64,000 bases of DNA from Usnea hakonensis. Lineage: Eukaryota > Ascomycota > Lecanoromycetes > Lecanorales > Parmeliaceae. The DNA lies in the NCBI GenBank assembly GCA_013423325.1, contig BLJB01000235.1, forward strand, positions 25,527 to 89,526. Reading direction: 5' to 3'. Position numbers and translations under genes: made by a program. Under the pieces are notes generated by a model that saw only the letters and a program-made list of their open reading frames with translations, was not told where the DNA came from and did no database searches. This document shows, piece after piece, positions 12,756 to 24,162 of the stretch (positions within the stretch are counted from its first letter, which is position 1; the number at the start of each line of letters is the position of its first letter).

Positions 12756-14655
12756 TCATAGACTTTTTTTCTGCTCCTCTGGCCTATACCATGACCACTT
12801 CCTCCCGCCAACAAAAGCCTCAAGTCCAGTTGTTCCACAACCATCGACTAAGCCCTTGACCACGTCCCGAGCAGCCCTTACGCAATCATTGAGTCCTACG
12901 CCTGTATAGCTATTCCCAGCAACCTTGAGCCTGCCTTTGAAGGATTCCAGACGAAGACTGGCATCTTCCATTCGTGCATCATGGCCAACGCTGTATTGCG
13001 GTATGCAGTTACGTTGCAAGCTCACCCTGATGGCTCGAGGCTCCTCATCAATGCCTAGATGACGATTTAGCAGTGCCTTCGCCATGCTAGCGCCTTCATC
13101 CTCGTCTGGATAAGCGTCCACGCCCTCCCACCAGTGCCCGCCCAACATCACTGTGATTTTGGTGCCAGATACGTCGTCTTGACCAAGACTAGCATCGGTG
13201 TCGAACACAACTCCAAGGGCCCTTTCAGGATTCTGCTCGAAGGGCACGGAACGAGGCAACAAGTATCCAAAACCGTGGACTGGAAGAATATGAGGATTTG
13301 AAAAGAAAAGATTTACAACCATAACTGTGACAGCAGAGGTGTGAGACAGGGGTGAAAGATTAGTGCTATGTGAATCGGAGACCATGCTGGCAAGCTTATT
13401 TCCCGGTATTGTGGATACGACATAATCAAAATTGTAATCGATTGTTTGACGTTTCGAGGCTTCTGTTGCGTTAATCTCAATCTGTGTGCCTTAAGTCAAT
13501 GCCCAGATTACCTTAGATTGAATAGAAATTTACAGCGCTCGGATGTGAATCATGAGAGGCGTACTTACCTTTTCGCCAGCCGCATATGACCCTAGTTTGA
13601 TATGTCCGACATCAGTATTTTCTAGTATATGGACATTGCCACTCTCGTGGAGCTTTGTCTCCAATCTATCAGCCAATTCACCAATCCCACCCTTGAACGT
13701 GAATACGCTAGATTTCTTCACGAGTTCTAGCCTGTCGGACATGACTGGCTGGCTCTGAAGAGTCCTCATCATATCTAAGTCGCTTGTAGCAATCGGATGC
13801 ATCCCTCCAAATGCTTGGGCTAATATTCCTTTCAAGATTGAATTGCTTCGCCATTCAATGGCCCATAAAGACGGCACCAGTGCACTAGCACTGAGATTAT
13901 AAATATCACCAGCGTAGATGCCATGGAAAATGGCAGACACTACATTGTCTGCCAAAGCAGAGCCAACTCTTCGAGTGAGGAAGGAGCCGATAGACTCGTC
14001 CTGGAGATCCTCCGGACGTCGAGGCTTAGTCAATTCGGTCAAGGCCCCAGAAATAGTACCTTTGAAGAGAGGTTCGGACATGACATTAGAAATGTTTTGA
14101 AATAACGAGGAGCCGGGTCCAGGCATGCGCACAAGATGATCCGGATAGTAGATGAATCTGTTCTGCGCAGCAGCTGAACTTTTGGAGGTCATCAGGACTC
14201 GATCATCCAAGCCGAGGTCACGGACCTGGATGGCGTGGGTCAGCCTAGACACGCACTGAGTTGCGCTACCTTCATACCAAATTCAAAGTTATGAGACCAT
14301 TTGGCATTGTTGGGCGTAGGTTGCGTGGTCCCTGCTCGAAAACTACATTTCCAGTGCCAACATCCACGGATTTCGAATGAAGCCATCCACCTAAGCGTGA
14401 GCTGGCTTCGAAAAGCGTCACCTTTGCGTGTGGAATGTCTCTAGTGATGAAATATGCACTAGCTAGTCCGGTAATACCCCCTCCCAGAACGGCTATACTG
14501 GGAGGTCCAAAGTTTTTATCAGATGCAGATGGAGTCGTGGCATATGGTCGGGATAAGAAAACCCTCTGAAAAGCTGGTCTAGCATTACATTGCTTGAGCG
14601 AAGATTTGAAGATAATGAGGCCTGGAAGACAGAAGACCCCAGTCGATATATGCAT
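12756..14655 (-). CDS. HEM14: Protoporphyrinogen oxidase, mitochondrial (heme synthesis)
   Basis: Three exons, 14655-14278, 14225-13569 and 13481-12756, with introns of 52 and 87 bp, both phase 0; 586 residues. The enzyme oxidises protoporphyrinogen IX to protoporphyrin IX on the inner mitochondrial membrane, using FAD. The N-terminus is basic and Ser/Arg-rich, as expected for an import presequence. A dinucleotide-binding motif AVLGGGITGLASAYF lies near residue 54, followed by the acidic strand end (LFEASSRLGGW) and EQGPR. Exon 2 carries YYPDHLVRMP and the FKGGIGELADRLE segment. Exon 3 ends with the family C-terminus, VAGNSYTGVGLNDCVRAA, close to the FAD-binding tail. The splice model rejoins conserved sequence without a gap at both junctions. 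Confidence 0.93.
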
Positions 14656-15124
14656 GGGAATACGCCTGGATACACCGTGTGTGACTCGGCTTGGCTGGTA
14701 TGGGTACGGCTGATTTAATACAGTACCTTACTTTACTTAAGTAGCGGCAACGAAGACAAAGCGCGGATCCACCTCTGAGATCTTCATGTGTTGAGGTACT
14801 TTTGGACTCTTAGAGAGTAATTATTAAATCAGCAATTATTTTTACTCTAGAGTAGGTGTAATATGATGACCGAGGATGCTCTCTACAACATGGTATTTCT
14901 GCATTGTAGGAGCACAGAAGAACCGGTTCTAGCTTTGCTAACGTTACTCGGTAAATTCGCTCTATTTCCTTGTCTCCACCCAGAAGTCTTTTAGAGCTTC
15001 CCCACCCCTCCAAGAATGAATTATGCATAAAACGCCCTATACAAATGCCCCTTTTCAGCCTTTCCAACCCCCTACGCCTGATTCTGTTAAGCTGATTCCA
15101 TCCTTCCCTTAAGTCCCCAGTGGT
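14656..15124. other. Intergenic region between HEM14 start and NAB2 stop
   Basis: 469 bp, upstream of HEM14 and downstream of NAB2. It is somewhat AT-rich near 14,700-14,880. No gene is seen. Confidence 0.35.
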
Positions 15125-16831
15125 CTACGTGACAACCTCGGCCCCTAAGCTTGAATTCTGGGATCCATGCGTTTGGTCTTCGGCCTTGATATCCTCAATC
15201 TTGACGTCCGGCACAACGAGTTCCTCCTCGCCTATCTCATCGACGAACTTCCTCTCGCTAACATGGCCCCTGTCTTCACTATCATTCGCTACCCGCCAAA
15301 CCTTGTCGCCAAAACTTCCTCTTTTCTGGCCCTCGGCATGCTTGAAGGGACATTGTGAATTCAAGCAAGGATTGAATCGACAGATGGTTCTAACGTGCAT
15401 GAATTTGCACCCTTCTTTCTTGCAATCGGCGCCGAACCTGCAGGGTGGCATCGCTGTAGGATGTCGAAACGGACATGAAGGGTTTGTACAATGCGGGAAA
15501 AACCGGCAATCCTGCGCAGACTGATGACTAACCTTCTGTGCAGGCGACGGATGACGGCCAACGCATTTCCGATTTTTGCAGGCGGCGCCAAACGGACACT
15601 CGTCGTTCACGTCGATCGTGGTTCCTGGAGGTGCTTCGGGAGACTGATGAGCGAAGGGGCAATCTCTCTTCGTGCAAGTCAAATTGAATCTGCATATTGT
15701 CTCGGAGGCCGAGTCCGGAGGATTGTTCTGCGAGCTTTCAACCTCCATAGATGACGAGATGTCGCCATTAATGTGGTTACCGGGCATATCTGTATTCATA
15801 GAAAGCTCTTGGGACTGTAGCTTTCCATCATTGTACTGCGGGCCTTTGTTGAAGTGTCCATTCTGGCGTTGGGGATTACTTTCTACCCTCTCGAAGAGCG
15901 ACCGACCCGGCTGTTGCCTAGGTGGCGCAGCGCTATTGTGAAAAGTTGGAGTTATCGCTGGTATGAACATTTGTTGTTGTTGAGGCGAGAAAAGTTGTTG
16001 CATCATCCGCGCCTGCTCTTCATACATAGACATCAATTGCATTTGCTGTTGTGGCGTCATCTGCATCAACGGCGCAGCAGCTCCACCATTAGGTATGCTT
16101 GCATTAGGCATCCCCATTGGTCTTCCATTTGTTTGCGTCCTCACAGTCCGGTTCTGATCAGTCCTGGGGCCTTTTGGTGGTGGTCGACCATGCATATTGA
16201 TGCGCTCAGTGCCTTGTTGCGGTCGAACGCGATGAAGAACAGTGTCACTTGATCGATCCATGGCTTTTGATAATTGACCCATCATCCTCTTGTTGCCATT
16301 TCGTGAAGGGTTTCGCATCGACTTGGGACCAGTTGGTCTTCTGCCTGTCAGTGGGTTGTAGATTTTGAGGTCGCGAATCTTGAATACATACATGGTCCCG
16401 TTCTGGACACCGTCCATAGCTTCTCCCATATCAGCATCAGCACCTCCTTCTTCGTGAACTTGTCTGTTTGCAACTCTGGATAAACCCCTCTCGTCTATTC
16501 TCGATGGTATTTCATGGCCTTGCTGTTTGTGTGATGTCTGAGGCACAGGAGGCCCGTTCAGTTGAACATTTAGATTATCGACTTGCTCAAAAAGCCATTT
16601 CGAAAAATCCACTGCTCCGGTATCATCAGGCCCGAGATTAAGTAGGTCGTTAGAAAGCTCGGCGGCAATCTGCTCCTGAGTTTTCCCATTCACAAGCATT
16701 AGGATGATGTATTCTCCGAGAGCTGAGTCGTCAAGGCCTCCTGTACTCCATCCCACCTCTGACAGCTTGGGCTGGACCACATTACCGAGTGCTTCAGCAA
16801 GGGGTGTATTAAGGACTACTTCCACGGCCAT
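15125..16831 (-). CDS. NAB2: NAB2-type nuclear poly(A) RNA-binding zinc-finger protein
   Basis: Intronless, 568 residues. The N-terminal about 95 residues form the helical PWI-like NAB2 domain (starting MAVEVVLNTPLAEAL), which in yeast contacts the nuclear pore protein Mlp1 and the export factor Gfd1. The middle holds RGG-poor basic segments and a Gln/Met-rich stretch (QMTPQQQMQLMSMYEEQ). The C-terminal part has five tandem CCCH fingers, for example CRFNLTCTKRDCPFAH, CPFGAACKNRKCVGRH, CRFFPHCTNPSCPFRH, CRFGADCKKEGCKFMH and CRFNPCLNSQCPFKH. Their C-x5-C-x4-6-C-x3-H spacing binds poly(A). The protein controls poly(A) tail length and mRNA export. It lies head to tail behind HEM14 and is divergent from PRE2. 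Confidence 0.92.
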   Translation of the reverse strand: MAVEVVLNTPLAEALGNVVQPKLSEVGWSTGGLDDSALGEYIILMLVNGKTQEQIAAELSNDLLNLGPDDTGAVDFSKWLFEQVDNLNVQLNGPPVPQTSHKQQGHEIPSRIDERGLSRVANRQVHEEGGADADMGEAMDGVQNGTMYVFKIRDLKIYNPLTGRRPTGPKSMRNPSRNGNKRMMGQLSKAMDRSSDTVLHRVRPQQGTERINMHGRPPPKGPRTDQNRTVRTQTNGRPMGMPNASIPNGGAAAPLMQMTPQQQMQLMSMYEEQARMMQQLFSPQQQQMFIPAITPTFHNSAAPPRQQPGRSLFERVESNPQRQNGHFNKGPQYNDGKLQSQELSMNTDMPGNHINGDISSSMEVESSQNNPPDSASETICRFNLTCTKRDCPFAHQSPEAPPGTTIDVNDECPFGAACKNRKCVGRHPSPAQKVSHQSAQDCRFFPHCTNPSCPFRHPTAMPPCRFGADCKKEGCKFMHVRTICRFNPCLNSQCPFKHAEGQKRGSFGDKVWRVANDSEDRGHVSERKFVDEIGEEELVVPDVKIEDIKAEDQTHGSQNSSLGAEVVT

Positions 16832-17217
16832 AACGGCCTATCAAGAAAGGAAGTGGAGGGTAAGTTTGAATGTGGAAGAAGTTCTTGTCTCCTTCAGATA
16901 TTCAGAGCAGTACAGATGTCGAAGATGTTGGAGTTTTCACACGGCTGTTATATGTTGCGTGGAAGATTGTGTGATGATTGATGTGAAAGCAAGTGAATTG
17001 AAAGAAGGTATCGAGGTTCCCTTTGAGCCTCAAATTACTTACTCATCAGCCCTATGGATGGAAGAGCTTGGCGACGTTGGCGTACGGGGTACTTGCGTGG
17101 ACCACAGCACAGGTTAATGCTTCTTCTCTTCAATACCAGGACCCTACTTCCTCACTACATCTGAACATCTCTTCCTGACACCCAGTATTTTCTAACGCAG
17201 TCAGTCATTCTATCGAA
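16832..17217. other. Divergent intergenic region NAB2/PRE2
   Basis: 386 bp between the two start codons. An open frame crosses it, but it shows no domain. Probable promoter region for both genes. Confidence 0.4.
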
Positions 17218-18232
17218 ATGGATGATTTGGTGGCAACATATAGCCGTCCAGCCTTCGAGGATGAAGGCTATTCATTAGACGAGCATCAAGAGCTGATACA
17301 AGCAAAGCCATCATTGTCTTTGGACTTTGCGTTACCCTCTATGCGAAATGTGAGTTGGTGACAAGGTCTATGATATCCGATCAAGCTGCTGAAGACGACC
17401 CTCAGCCCTCAGCCTTCCTCCGCGCGTTGACGGACGATCATGCCAACCCAAATTGTCCCATCAAGCTTGCACACGGCACAACAACGCTCGCATTTCGATT
17501 CCAAGGGGGCATCATTGTAGCTACAGATTCCAGAGCTTCGGCAGGAGATTGGATTGCCAGTCAAACAGTTAAGAAGGTTATTGAAATTAACAATTGCCTG
17601 CTGGGTACGATGGCTGGTGGTGCTGCGGTAAGGCGGTTGTGAGAAAATTAATGGACGCGACAGAGTGATACTAAAGCGTGGACAGGATTGTCAGTATTGG
17701 TTAGCCTACCTCGGTATGCAATGTCGACTTCACGAGCTCCGCCACAAGCGCCGCATCTCCGTCGCGGCAGCATCCAAGATCCTTTCGAATCTTGTGTACT
17801 CTTACAAAGGTATGGGCTTGAGTATGGGTACAATGTGTGCGGGTGTCACACCACAAGAAGGTCCTGCGCTATACTATATTGATTCTGAGGGCACTCGGCT
17901 CGCTGGCAACCTCTTCTGCGTGGGGTCAGGTCAGACATTTGCATACGGAGTATTGGACGCTGAATACCACTACAATCTAAGCGAGGAAGAAGCATTGGAG
18001 CTTGGTTCAAGAAGCATCCTGGCAGCAACGCATAGGGATGCTTTCTCTGGTGGCTTTATCAATCTGTATCATGTTAAGGAGGACGGTTGGGTTAAGCATG
18101 GTTTCAGAGTACGTTTTTCCAAAATCCAGCAAGCTTAGAATCTACTAACGGGTATTGCAGGACACGAACCCAATCTTCTGGAAGACGAAGCTGGAAAAGG
18201 GCGAGTTCAGCAATGTCACAGCAAACCTGTGA
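17218..18232 (+). CDS. PRE2: 20S proteasome beta-5 subunit (chymotrypsin-like activity)
   Basis: Four exons: 17218-17349, 17406-17627, 17686-18108 and 18161-18232. Introns are 56, 58 and 52 bp, all phase 0; 282 residues. The propeptide ends at AHG and the mature subunit starts with the catalytic Thr (T69, TTTLAFRFQGG). Conserved blocks follow: ATDSRASAGDWIASQ, NCLLGTMAGGAADCQYW, YKGMGLSMGTMCAGV, GLFCVGSGQTFAYG-like sequence and AATHRDAFSGGFINLYHV, ending in DTNPIFWKTKLEKGEF. The last intron has a TACTAAC branch site. The alternative CAG 7 bp further on at the first acceptor would break the frame, so the upstream CAG at 17403-17405 is used. Catalytic residues are intact. Confidence 0.95.
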
Positions 18233-18899
18233 ACTTGATTTGTCGACGTGCGACTTCAATCAGCAAGTACTTATTGCGGGTTAGTGGAAAGGACAAGTCT
18301 TTCGACATGCATTCCATGGCGCTGGGAGATACACCCGTGGTTTCAATTTTACGGTAGCTTTCTGTGAATTGCAATAGCTTGTAAATGTGTGTGGTTTGAC
18401 TATATCCTGTACTATGGAAACTGTAATACAATTTTCATTTTGAAGCTTGTTCGTCTCCCGCATTTTCACTATCAACGAGGGATGACTACCTACGGTCAAA
18501 TCCTGACCCTTGTCAATTTTTAATACGGTATTGAATTGAGGGGAAGGTGCGGAGAAATTAAAGGAGCTATGTGCATTACCTTACCTTACTCTGTACAGTA
18601 GCCGAAGAAGCCTGCTAACATAAGTACTTAGGTACCTTATTCCACCAACCACAGTCCTCGGCTACAGCCATTGCACCAATCATGTCGGGCTCCTCCTTTC
18701 TGTACTGCATACAGCATCCCTTACCTACGTCATGTGGTACCGTACTATATTTACTTTATTGTACAGTACTTTAAGGCTGTTCGAGTACCTCCGCCATCCT
18801 CAGACCGTCCCCAGCATTTCCGACCTGAGGCCCATATCCATCTCATCAATCCCAATTCCCCTCATAATCACTTTCACTGCACGTTCGGCCTCTGCAAGC
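18233..18899. other. Intergenic region upstream of the MFS gene
   Basis: 667 bp. It includes a run of TACCTTAC-like repeats (18,575-18,590) and the probable promoter of the transporter. No gene is recognised. Confidence 0.35.
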
Positions 18900-21629
18900 A
18901 TGGCATCCTTTCGCAAATTCCAGACTTCTCTCCCGCCTACGAGCACTGATGCAGTGACAGACCCAACCATTTCTCCGGTTCTCGATCCGGAGAAAAGCGA
19001 GGTCCAAGGCAAGGAGATTGAGGCCATCGTTCAAGCCCGCGAGCACCATGTCCTTCCCGACACAGAAAGGAAAGTGGTTCGAAAAATGGACTTTAGAATT
19101 GTTCCACTAGTCACGGCATTATATGTCCTATCTTTCCTTGATCGATCCAATATAGGCAAGTACGTAATTGTCTAAACCTGTTGTTTTCCAAGACCGATAT
19201 TGAGACTCAAGTACGCTCAATACGTTTTCCAAAGGCTTTATTTACCTCCTCAAATAGGCGATACTGACCACGGAATGGAAATTTAGTGCTCGAATAGCAG
19301 GCATGACGAAGGATCTACACCTTGTTGGAAATGATTATCAATGGCTTCTGACTATCTTCTACATCACATATATCCTTTTCGAATTTCAGACGCTTATGTG
19401 GAAGATTGTACCGCCCCAGTGCGTATTTTCGGAGACCGAATCCTCTGCTAGGAACTAGATCTTGGGCATTGAGAGCTTCTCGAGAGTGATGAGTCTTGCA
19501 GACATTCTCCGTGGCTCCATATGCTCTCTTGAAATGGCACTGCTGACTCTCAAATCTTCAACAGCCTTTGGCTAGCTTTCACCGTGTACGTGTCCCTGCT
19601 TTGAATTTGTTCTGATTCGGACCGCTGTTCAACAGCTACACCTAAGTCGGGAGCCACAAAATCTATTATGCATTTGGCTATGCGTCTTTCCAGAAGAACG
19701 GAAACTGACTATGAAATCACTACTAGCCTTGGGTGGGGGGTAATCGCTTCGGCACAGTCTGGGACGAAATCCTGGAGCGGGATGATGGCATGCCGATTCT
19801 TCCTCGGAATAAGCGAAGCTGGTTTTGGTCCTGGGGTGCCATACCTTCTGTCATTCTTCTACCTGAGACAAGAAGTTGGCGTACGCATCGCTATCTTCCT
19901 TTCTGCCGCTCCTTTGGCGACATGTTTTTCTGGTGCATTAGCCTACGGTACAGCATCTTCCAAGTAATATTTGCGTCGAAGTGCTCATCGTCGTTGAGGT
20001 ATCACTTCGGGGCATCCTCATCTGGCAAAATGGCGTCTATTGTTCCTTGTCGAAGGCCTTCCAACAATTTGCATGGCACCCGTTGCATACTTCTTCCTCC
20101 CAGATACTCCGGACAGGGCGCGCTTTTTGACAGAAGAGCAGAAGGTGGGCGAAGGATAACTACGCAAACCTATTGACGCTGATATCCTGAAGCTCATTGC
20201 GAAAGCTCGAGGCGTTCGGCAGGTTGGTGGTGTGGAGAGAGTAGGGGGCATAGTCTGGAAAGAGGTCGGGCTTGCTCTCTTAGACGCAAAATGCTGGTTC
20301 ACGGCCGTAAGTAATTTCCCTGTGTTTGTTGGGTCCTTCAAAGACATGGCTCGACAGCTATTGTGTCCTCTTCGATTCAAAGGCTGATTTGGTGCAGTTC
20401 ATGTACTTCAGCTGCAACGTTGGCTTCTCATCGCTTCCCGGTAGAAACTTCCAACTCTTAGAAATTCCTAATGAATACGACTGACGGGAGTAGTGTTCTT
20501 GCCAACTATTCTAAATGATAGTGCGTATTTTCGGACTTGATACTTCCCCTTTCGGAACAGGTCTTGAGTCTGGAGGCATGTCTCAGGACATTCTCCAAGG
20601 CTCCACATTTAGTCAGGCAGCACTGACCCCGGTCATAAATCAGTGGGATTCAACGCAATTGACTCCCAGGGCCTGACCGCACCTCCGTTCTTCGTTTCAT
20701 TCCTCGTAACCATTTTCTCAACTTGGGTTGCGGATAAGACCCAGCAGAGAGGCTATACGATCATGGTACTCACGACAGTGGGTGGGATTGGTTATATCCT
20801 TTTGGCTACTGTAAAATCCGTTGGGGTGAGATACTTCGGCGTGTTTTTAGCAGCGTCAGGCATATTTCCCAGTGAGTTGTTCGTTGTTCCTCGGGCAACT
20901 CCTTGTCTGACGCCTTTGCGTGCAGGTATAGCAAATATACTACCCTGGGTGACAAGTATGCTCAGTTGTCAATAATTGTAAGATCGCTAGCTAAGCAGCT
21001 TAGACAACCAAGGTAGTGACACGAGACGGTAAGTTCGCTGTTGAGGTATTTTTTCAATCAGTACCGCAACCCGAGTCGAACAGCGCCTTCCTGAGGACTC
21101 CAGTCATGCGATCTGCTGTTCGATCCCTTGTTTGCAATGAAGAACATCACTAAATCTGAGACGTTAGGGGAACGGGGATCATGCTTCTCAACCTGATTGG
21201 GCAATGCGGTGTAAGTTCTACCATCTCCCGCGTGAATCCTTGCTAATTCTCAAAGCCTCTATTGGGAACAAATTCTTTTCCTACGAACGAAAGTCCGAGA
21301 TATATCAAGGGCATGGCTATCAGTGCAGCCTTTACTTTCTTCACAGGGCTGTTAGCTTTGTCTTTGAGATGCCTATTGGTCTGGGAAAACCGAAAGCTCG
21401 ACAAGGTCCATGGCGCAAACAAGAAACGGCTATTCAACCAACCAGATGGAGAAGAAGGCACAAGTGAGGTGGGCGAAGAGAATTATGGCCCGAGATTCAG
21501 GGTACGTACTCGAAGGGATTCGAAGCAGACCATTGTTATTGGTGCCGAGATTGAATGGTAAAGATGTTTCGGGAGCAAAATGATGTTTGACTCCTTGACC
21601 AAGCAATGCTGACCCTCAAGTACGTTTAG
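18900..21629 (+). CDS. MFS transporter, anion:cation symporter (allantoate/nicotinate permease type)
   Basis: The gene looks broken because frames are short, but a full model exists with 14 exons: 18900-19159, 19287-19418, 19565-19585, 19727-19947, 19999-20144, 20193-20306, 20398-20440, 20494-20520, 20644-20871, 20926-20955, 21004-21028, 21168-21210, 21256-21501 and 21621-21629. Every junction has GT...AG and a consistent phase; the sum is 1,545 nt and 514 residues, the normal family length. Conserved landmarks are YVLSFLDRSNIGNARIAGM (first helix), the GWGVIASAQ and RFFLGISEAGFGPGVPYL blocks, EGLPTICMAP, and QGLTAPPFFVSFLV. NNQGSDTRR, LLVWENRKLD and the family tail NYGPRFRYV follow. Exons of 21, 25, 27, 30 and 9 nt are very small. 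Introns 1, 2, 3, 8, 11 and 13 are long (119-146 bp). Substrate unknown; vitamins, allantoate or organic anions are typical. Confidence 0.85.
19419..19564 (+). repeat. Introner-like intron, copy 1 (MFS intron 2)
   Basis: 146-bp intron that starts GTGCGTATTTTCGGA and contains GACATTCTCC, GGCTCCATAT and a branch-like GCACTGCTGAC. The same blocks recur in the same order in the intron at 20521-20643. The shared sequence is far more than splice consensus requires. Confidence 0.65.
20521..20643 (+). repeat. Introner-like intron, copy 2 (MFS intron 8)
   Basis: 123-bp intron with the same first 15 bases as the intron at 19419, then GACATTCTCC, GGCTCCACAT and GGCAGCACTGAC in the same order. It interrupts the gene at an unrelated position (phase 1, against phase 2 for copy 1), so this is not an exon duplication. 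Confidence 0.65.
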
Positions 21630-22536
21630 TATATTTTGTGATACCTTCCCCAATCTACCGTTGTATCCCATATTGTTCAATACGTGAAGCTATCTAGGTT
21701 GAGGTCCTCCGGCAATCTTCTTGTGGAAGTCTGAACTATTGTTTGATGCAAGCATTTCATCTCGCCGCGTTGATTTGGATGGAAGCCATTACTCCTTTGG
21801 ACGGAAGATAGCGCTGTAGACACGAGCCGGACCACATCGACGTCTTCCTATGCAGTCAAGGCCGACACATGATGCGTAAATTTCGCACTCTTCTGACTAG
21901 CTCACGTGAAACCTCAATGGTTGAAAATGCAACGAATTTGGACAACTTATTGAGGCTGGTCTTCTTCGGCGTATTGGTGCTTTTCAATAGCATTTTTGGC
22001 CAGACACAACCACGGTTTTATGCATGTTCACGCTGAGAAAGTGATACAATATCCCAGCAATCGCTTGAATGGCGTACTATGAGCAGCTCAGAGCGGTCTA
22101 GGCCGATGCGGACGGCCTGCTGCTCCTCGAAAGTGGGGGACTAATCGGAGGTTACTGGTCCCCTTAGGGAAATGGCAGTAGGTGCTTGAGCAGCATAGGA
22201 TGTAGCTCAGAGACGCTTATAGAACTTAATGTAGTCTGTACGCTCTACGCTGTATGTCGTATGTTACTCGCGCTTTCATCGTTTACTTTCGTAGATTGGC
22301 TTCTAGGGAAATCATCATCCGGTTCTTTGATACTGCATTGGTAGGGTTCAGAAGGTCTGGATATACCTGGGTCACGTTTTGGTTGCAATGTTTGGCTGGT
22401 CGGTCACCGTGTCACGTCAGCCACGTCATGCTCTTTTGATCGATGACACCTACATGAGTCGTCAGGGTTTGTCGACAGACTTATTTATTCATCCCGTGCG
22501 TGCGTAAAGATCCAACTTGGCTGAGATATTCTAACC
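21630..22536. other. Intergenic region MFS/RTG2
   Basis: 907 bp between the MFS stop and the RTG2 start. No domain-bearing frame is seen; the part after about 22,450 probably carries the RTG2 promoter. Confidence 0.35.
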
Positions 22537-24162
22537 ATGACATCCACGGCTTCTAGCAAGCATTACCAAGCATTGGTGGATCTTGGTAGCAATGGAATTC
22601 GCTTCTCCATATCCGATCTATCTCCTCCCACTGCCAGAATCGCACCCACCATCTATCAAGACCGTTGCGGCATATCTCTTTATGACGCTCAGCATGCAAC
22701 AGGTGTCAAGGCTCCCATACCTTCGGCCGTCATTGAACAAGTCCTAGCAGCCCTACTACAGTTCAAGAGAACTTGTCAAGACTTTCAGGTGGCCGACAGT
22801 AACATCAAGCTAGTCGCTACAGAGGCTACCAGAAATGCTGTCAATAGAGAAGATTTACTTGGTCAGATTATGGAAAGGACAGGCTGGGAGGTAGAATTGC
22901 TTAAGAAGGAAGAAGAAGGAAGGTTGGGAGCTATGGGTATAGCCAGTAGCGTCGATCACATGGGAGGAATCTGCATGGACATGGGCGGAGGGTCGGTACA
23001 GATGACTTGGGTGATCAAAACCTTGAACGGGGATATAGATTTGAGCCCCGTCGGATCCGTGAGCTTCCCTTATGGTGCGGCAGCATTGATGTCTATGTTG
23101 TCAAACGTGAGCGTACAGAAGGAAGCTGCATTACGGGATGAGATTGCGTCTAAATTACAGACTGGTCTGGAAGACATCCAGGTTCCTTCAAGTCTCAGAA
23201 ATGAAGCCCTTCAGAACCATGGTTATACGCTCTACCTAAGCGGTGGAGGCTTTCGTGGCAGAGGCTACGTCCTCATGTCCACCGAAGACATCCAACCGTA
23301 TCCTATTCCCATCATCAATTGTTATAGCGTTGGCGGTCCTCGCTTCTTTTCAAACCTAGAGGAGTCTACAGCAGATCCTTCAGCTTTTCGAGTCTCGTCC
23401 CGTCGCGCTTCGCAAGTTCCCGCTGTCCAGCTTGTCATCAAGGCGCTCAGTCAGGCTGCCATTCCCATCTCAAAGGTAATCTTCACTCAGGGCGGCGTGC
23501 GTGAAGGCCTCCTATATTCCGCTTTGCCTCCTTCCATACGTGCCCAAAGCCCCGTAGTAGCGTCGACGCTGCCCTATGCGCCGAAGTCAGCGGCTGTCCT
23601 TCAGGCTCTCCTGCGGAATGCTGTACCATCCGACTCAGTCGAAAATGAGCTGCTCATCTCTACGATCAATATGTGTTATTTCCACGGCTCTCTGCCCAAG
23701 GATATCCGTGCCGCCGCAGCTCTCCGCAGCACAACTATGGGCGTCCTGGCGGGAGCACATGGTCTCAGTCACCGAGATCGAAGCATTTTGGGCCTGATTT
23801 TATGTGAGAGATGGGCCGCAGATCTCAGCGAGGCAGATACTCTGCTGTACGATAGTCTCGTGAAATTGGTTGGACACCTTGCCTGGTGGACCAAATACAT
23901 TGGTCGAGTGGCAGAGGGGATTGCCAACCTGTTCCCGGCGGGTGTGGTACGAGACGACGAGTCGACTGTTGGGGTCGAGTCGGGAGTATCATCTACCAAA
24001 GACATCGGGTATTGCTGGCTGAAGGTCTCCGTCCCCCGAGAAGACCTTGTTGGAACTGTGAATAATTTGGCTGAGAGTTTAACGAAGCTTGGAAAGAAGA
24101 AGCACTGGGGCAAGCAGGGGTCAGGTATGAGAGTAGATGTAGAAGTCCGGACTCTTTTTTGA
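22537..24162 (+). CDS. RTG2: RTG2-like retrograde regulator (Ppx/GppA phosphatase fold)
   Basis: Intronless, 541 residues. The actin/hexokinase-like ATPase fold of the Ppx/GppA family is visible: LVDLGSNGIRFSI (about 13-25, phosphate-1 loop), KLVATEATRNA (about 88-98), and the second phosphate loop CMDMGGGSVQMTW (about 145-157). LYLSGGGFRGRGY (about 233-245) lies in the second half. In yeast Rtg2 binds ATP and Mks1 and relays mitochondrial status to Rtg1/Rtg3; in filamentous fungi the homologue is often annotated as an exopolyphosphatase-like retrograde regulator. Length and motif order match the family. It is convergent with RPA2, only 132 bp apart. Confidence 0.9.
   Translation: MTSTASSKHYQALVDLGSNGIRFSISDLSPPTARIAPTIYQDRCGISLYDAQHATGVKAPIPSAVIEQVLAALLQFKRTCQDFQVADSNIKLVATEATRNAVNREDLLGQIMERTGWEVELLKKEEEGRLGAMGIASSVDHMGGICMDMGGGSVQMTWVIKTLNGDIDLSPVGSVSFPYGAAALMSMLSNVSVQKEAALRDEIASKLQTGLEDIQVPSSLRNEALQNHGYTLYLSGGGFRGRGYVLMSTEDIQPYPIPIINCYSVGGPRFFSNLEESTADPSAFRVSSRRASQVPAVQLVIKALSQAAIPISKVIFTQGGVREGLLYSALPPSIRAQSPVVASTLPYAPKSAAVLQALLRNAVPSDSVENELLISTINMCYFHGSLPKDIRAAAALRSTTMGVLAGAHGLSHRDRSILGLILCERWAADLSEADTLLYDSLVKLVGHLAWWTKYIGRVAEGIANLFPAGVVRDDESTVGVESGVSSTKDIGYCWLKVSVPREDLVGTVNNLAESLTKLGKKKHWGKQGSGMRVDVEVRTLF

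Noticed and set aside
18900..21629. MFS gene as a pseudogene with stops and frameshifts
   Set aside because: A phase-consistent 14-exon model with GT...AG at every junction yields a complete 514-residue protein, so the apparent stops lie in introns.
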